5,422 nt of DNA from an uncultured Ruminococcus sp. (GTDB taxonomy: Bacteria > Bacillota > Clostridia > Oscillospirales > CAG-272): the NCBI GenBank assembly GCA_902783905.1, contig CACZSP010000091.1:1-5422 (forward strand), given 5' to 3'. Shown here in pieces: positions 4,805 through 5,422 of the stretch. The notes beneath the pieces were generated by a model, which searched no databases, was not told the DNA's origin, and was given only the letters and a program-made list of their open reading frames with translations. The translations under genes and the position numbers were made by a program. How positions within the stretch are numbered: position 1 is the stretch's first letter; each line of letters opens with the position of its first letter.

Positions 4805-5422
4805 CAATTGGAAAAATCGTGATATTTCAGCGAGATTTTTCCGTCCTCTTTCAGCGTGAAACGGAGGATGAAAGTGCGCAGGGGTTCCGCGTTCTCCCAG
4901 CTTCTGCGGTATCTGAATAATATCTCGCATTCCCCCGGCTTTGTCGGGCGGAACGCGTATTTCACGAACCCGGGCGCGCCGCAGAGTCCGCCTCCGCCGG
5001 TGTGCTCTTCCGAAATCATTTCGGGAGCGCATTCGCCGACAGATTCCCACTCCCAGCCGTAACCGGTCGAGGGATTCGTCTTCAGCCGGACAGTGACGCA
5101 CCCGTCGCCGCGCGATGCGCGTTCAAACAGGTTTTCGTCGGGATCGACGGTGAAAACGTGCGCCCTGCCCTCCCGGACCAGTTTTTCGTAATCCTTTTCG
5201 GTTTCGATCGGCCAGTCGCTCTCCATACCGGCAAGATGCCTTTTGAAACCGTGATGATTGTCGCTACCGCCGGTTTTGTACAGGCCGTAGTTGTCGGCGT
5301 ACTGATCGGCGAGGGCGTTTTCAAAATCGTCGCGCGATGCGTTGTTGACTTCGACGGCGTCGACGCTTCTCGGATAAAGTCTTATATGATCGATATAACC
5401 CGCCTCGTGGAAAGGATGGGCG
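4804..5422 (-). CDS. PHP-domain metallohydrolase fused to chagasin-like (I42) domain, 5'-truncated
   Basis: The gene is cut by the window edge, so its start is outside; 205 C-terminal residues are visible. An internal Met at 5226 is not the start, because the frame stays open and conserved to 5422. Visible residues 1-90 match the end of a PHP phosphoesterase domain. They show AHPFHEAG with the metal-ligand His-Pro, DAVEVNNA, and GGSDNHH (51-57) with the Ser-Asp-x-His metal motif, then the usual ending KDYEKLVREGRA. After a short linker, residues about 106-200 match chagasin-type inhibitors of papain-like cysteine proteases: NPSTGYGW (116-123), a TGGGG loop (141-145) and YRRSWE (171-176), the three loops that contact the protease in this family. 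PHP domains hydrolyse phosphoesters with bound metals. Substrate and localisation cannot be told because the N-terminus is missing. Confidence 0.85.
   Translation of the reverse strand, partial: AHPFHEAGYIDHIRLYPRSVDAVEVNNASRDDFENALADQYADNYGLYKTGGSDNHHGFKRHLAGMESDWPIETEKDYEKLVREGRAHVFTVDPDENLFERASRGDGCVTVRLKTNPSTGYGWEWESVGECAPEMISEEHTGGGGLCGAPGFVKYAFRPTKPGECEILFRYRRSWENAEPLRTFILRFTLKEDGKISLKYHDFSN

Noticed and set aside
4598..4822. Plus-strand ORF of 74 codons in the convergent spacer
   Set aside because: It is made of inverted-repeat sequence, has no ribosome binding site and continues into the antisense of the PHP-chagasin gene.
4721..5101. Minus-strand ORF of 126 codons overlapping the PHP-chagasin gene
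   Set aside because: It is in another frame, Arg-rich and without motifs; the overlapping frame has clear chagasin loops.
5226..5226. Met at 5226 as the start of a stand-alone chagasin-like protein
   Set aside because: The frame stays open to the window edge and codes for conserved PHP motifs directly upstream. The first 27 or so residues after this Met also read as the end of the PHP domain.

Overview
The window most likely comes from an uncultured Bacillota genome, probably a gut-type clostridial lineage (order not resolvable). The grounds are fairly GC-rich coding DNA with AT-rich spacers, Gram-positive style ribosome binding sites, a MoxR/DUF58/DUF4129 gene set of the kind found in Bacillota, and an intergenic repeat that I recall from gut Clostridia. 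This placement is inference; no marker gene is present.

Positions 1-300 are an AT-rich control region. It holds a weak promoter candidate (72-99) and a near-consensus sigma-70 promoter (169-197). The 17-bp spacer of the latter is largely a run of ten C's, which is a classic layout for slipped-strand (phase-variable) control. Between this promoter and the first gene lies a perfect 14-bp hairpin followed by T's, which resembles an attenuator.

Positions 301-4519 are one four-gene operon on the plus strand with gaps of 12, 13 and 21 bases. In order it encodes a small two-helix membrane protein with a C-terminal zinc ribbon, a MoxR-family AAA+ ATPase, a DUF58 protein, and a multi-pass membrane protein with a DUF4129-like tail. 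MoxR ATPases are thought to act as chaperones or remodelers for partner proteins with VWA-like folds such as DUF58, often beside a TgpA-type transglutaminase/DUF4129 membrane protein. Here the transglutaminase core is missing, and the zinc-ribbon protein is an extra member that may be a membrane partner.

Positions 4520-4803 are a non-coding spacer between convergent genes. It is packed with hairpins: a 22-bp perfect palindrome, a small hairpin, a nested inverted repeat that looks like a copy of a dispersed clostridial intergenic element carrying an inserted hairpin, and an 18-bp stem at the stop of the minus-strand gene.

Positions 4804-5422 (minus strand) hold the 3' end of a gene that runs off the window. 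The visible 205 residues join the C-terminal part of a PHP-type metallohydrolase to a chagasin-like (I42 cysteine protease inhibitor) domain in one uninterrupted frame. This fusion, together with the poly-C promoter, is the most interesting content of the window.
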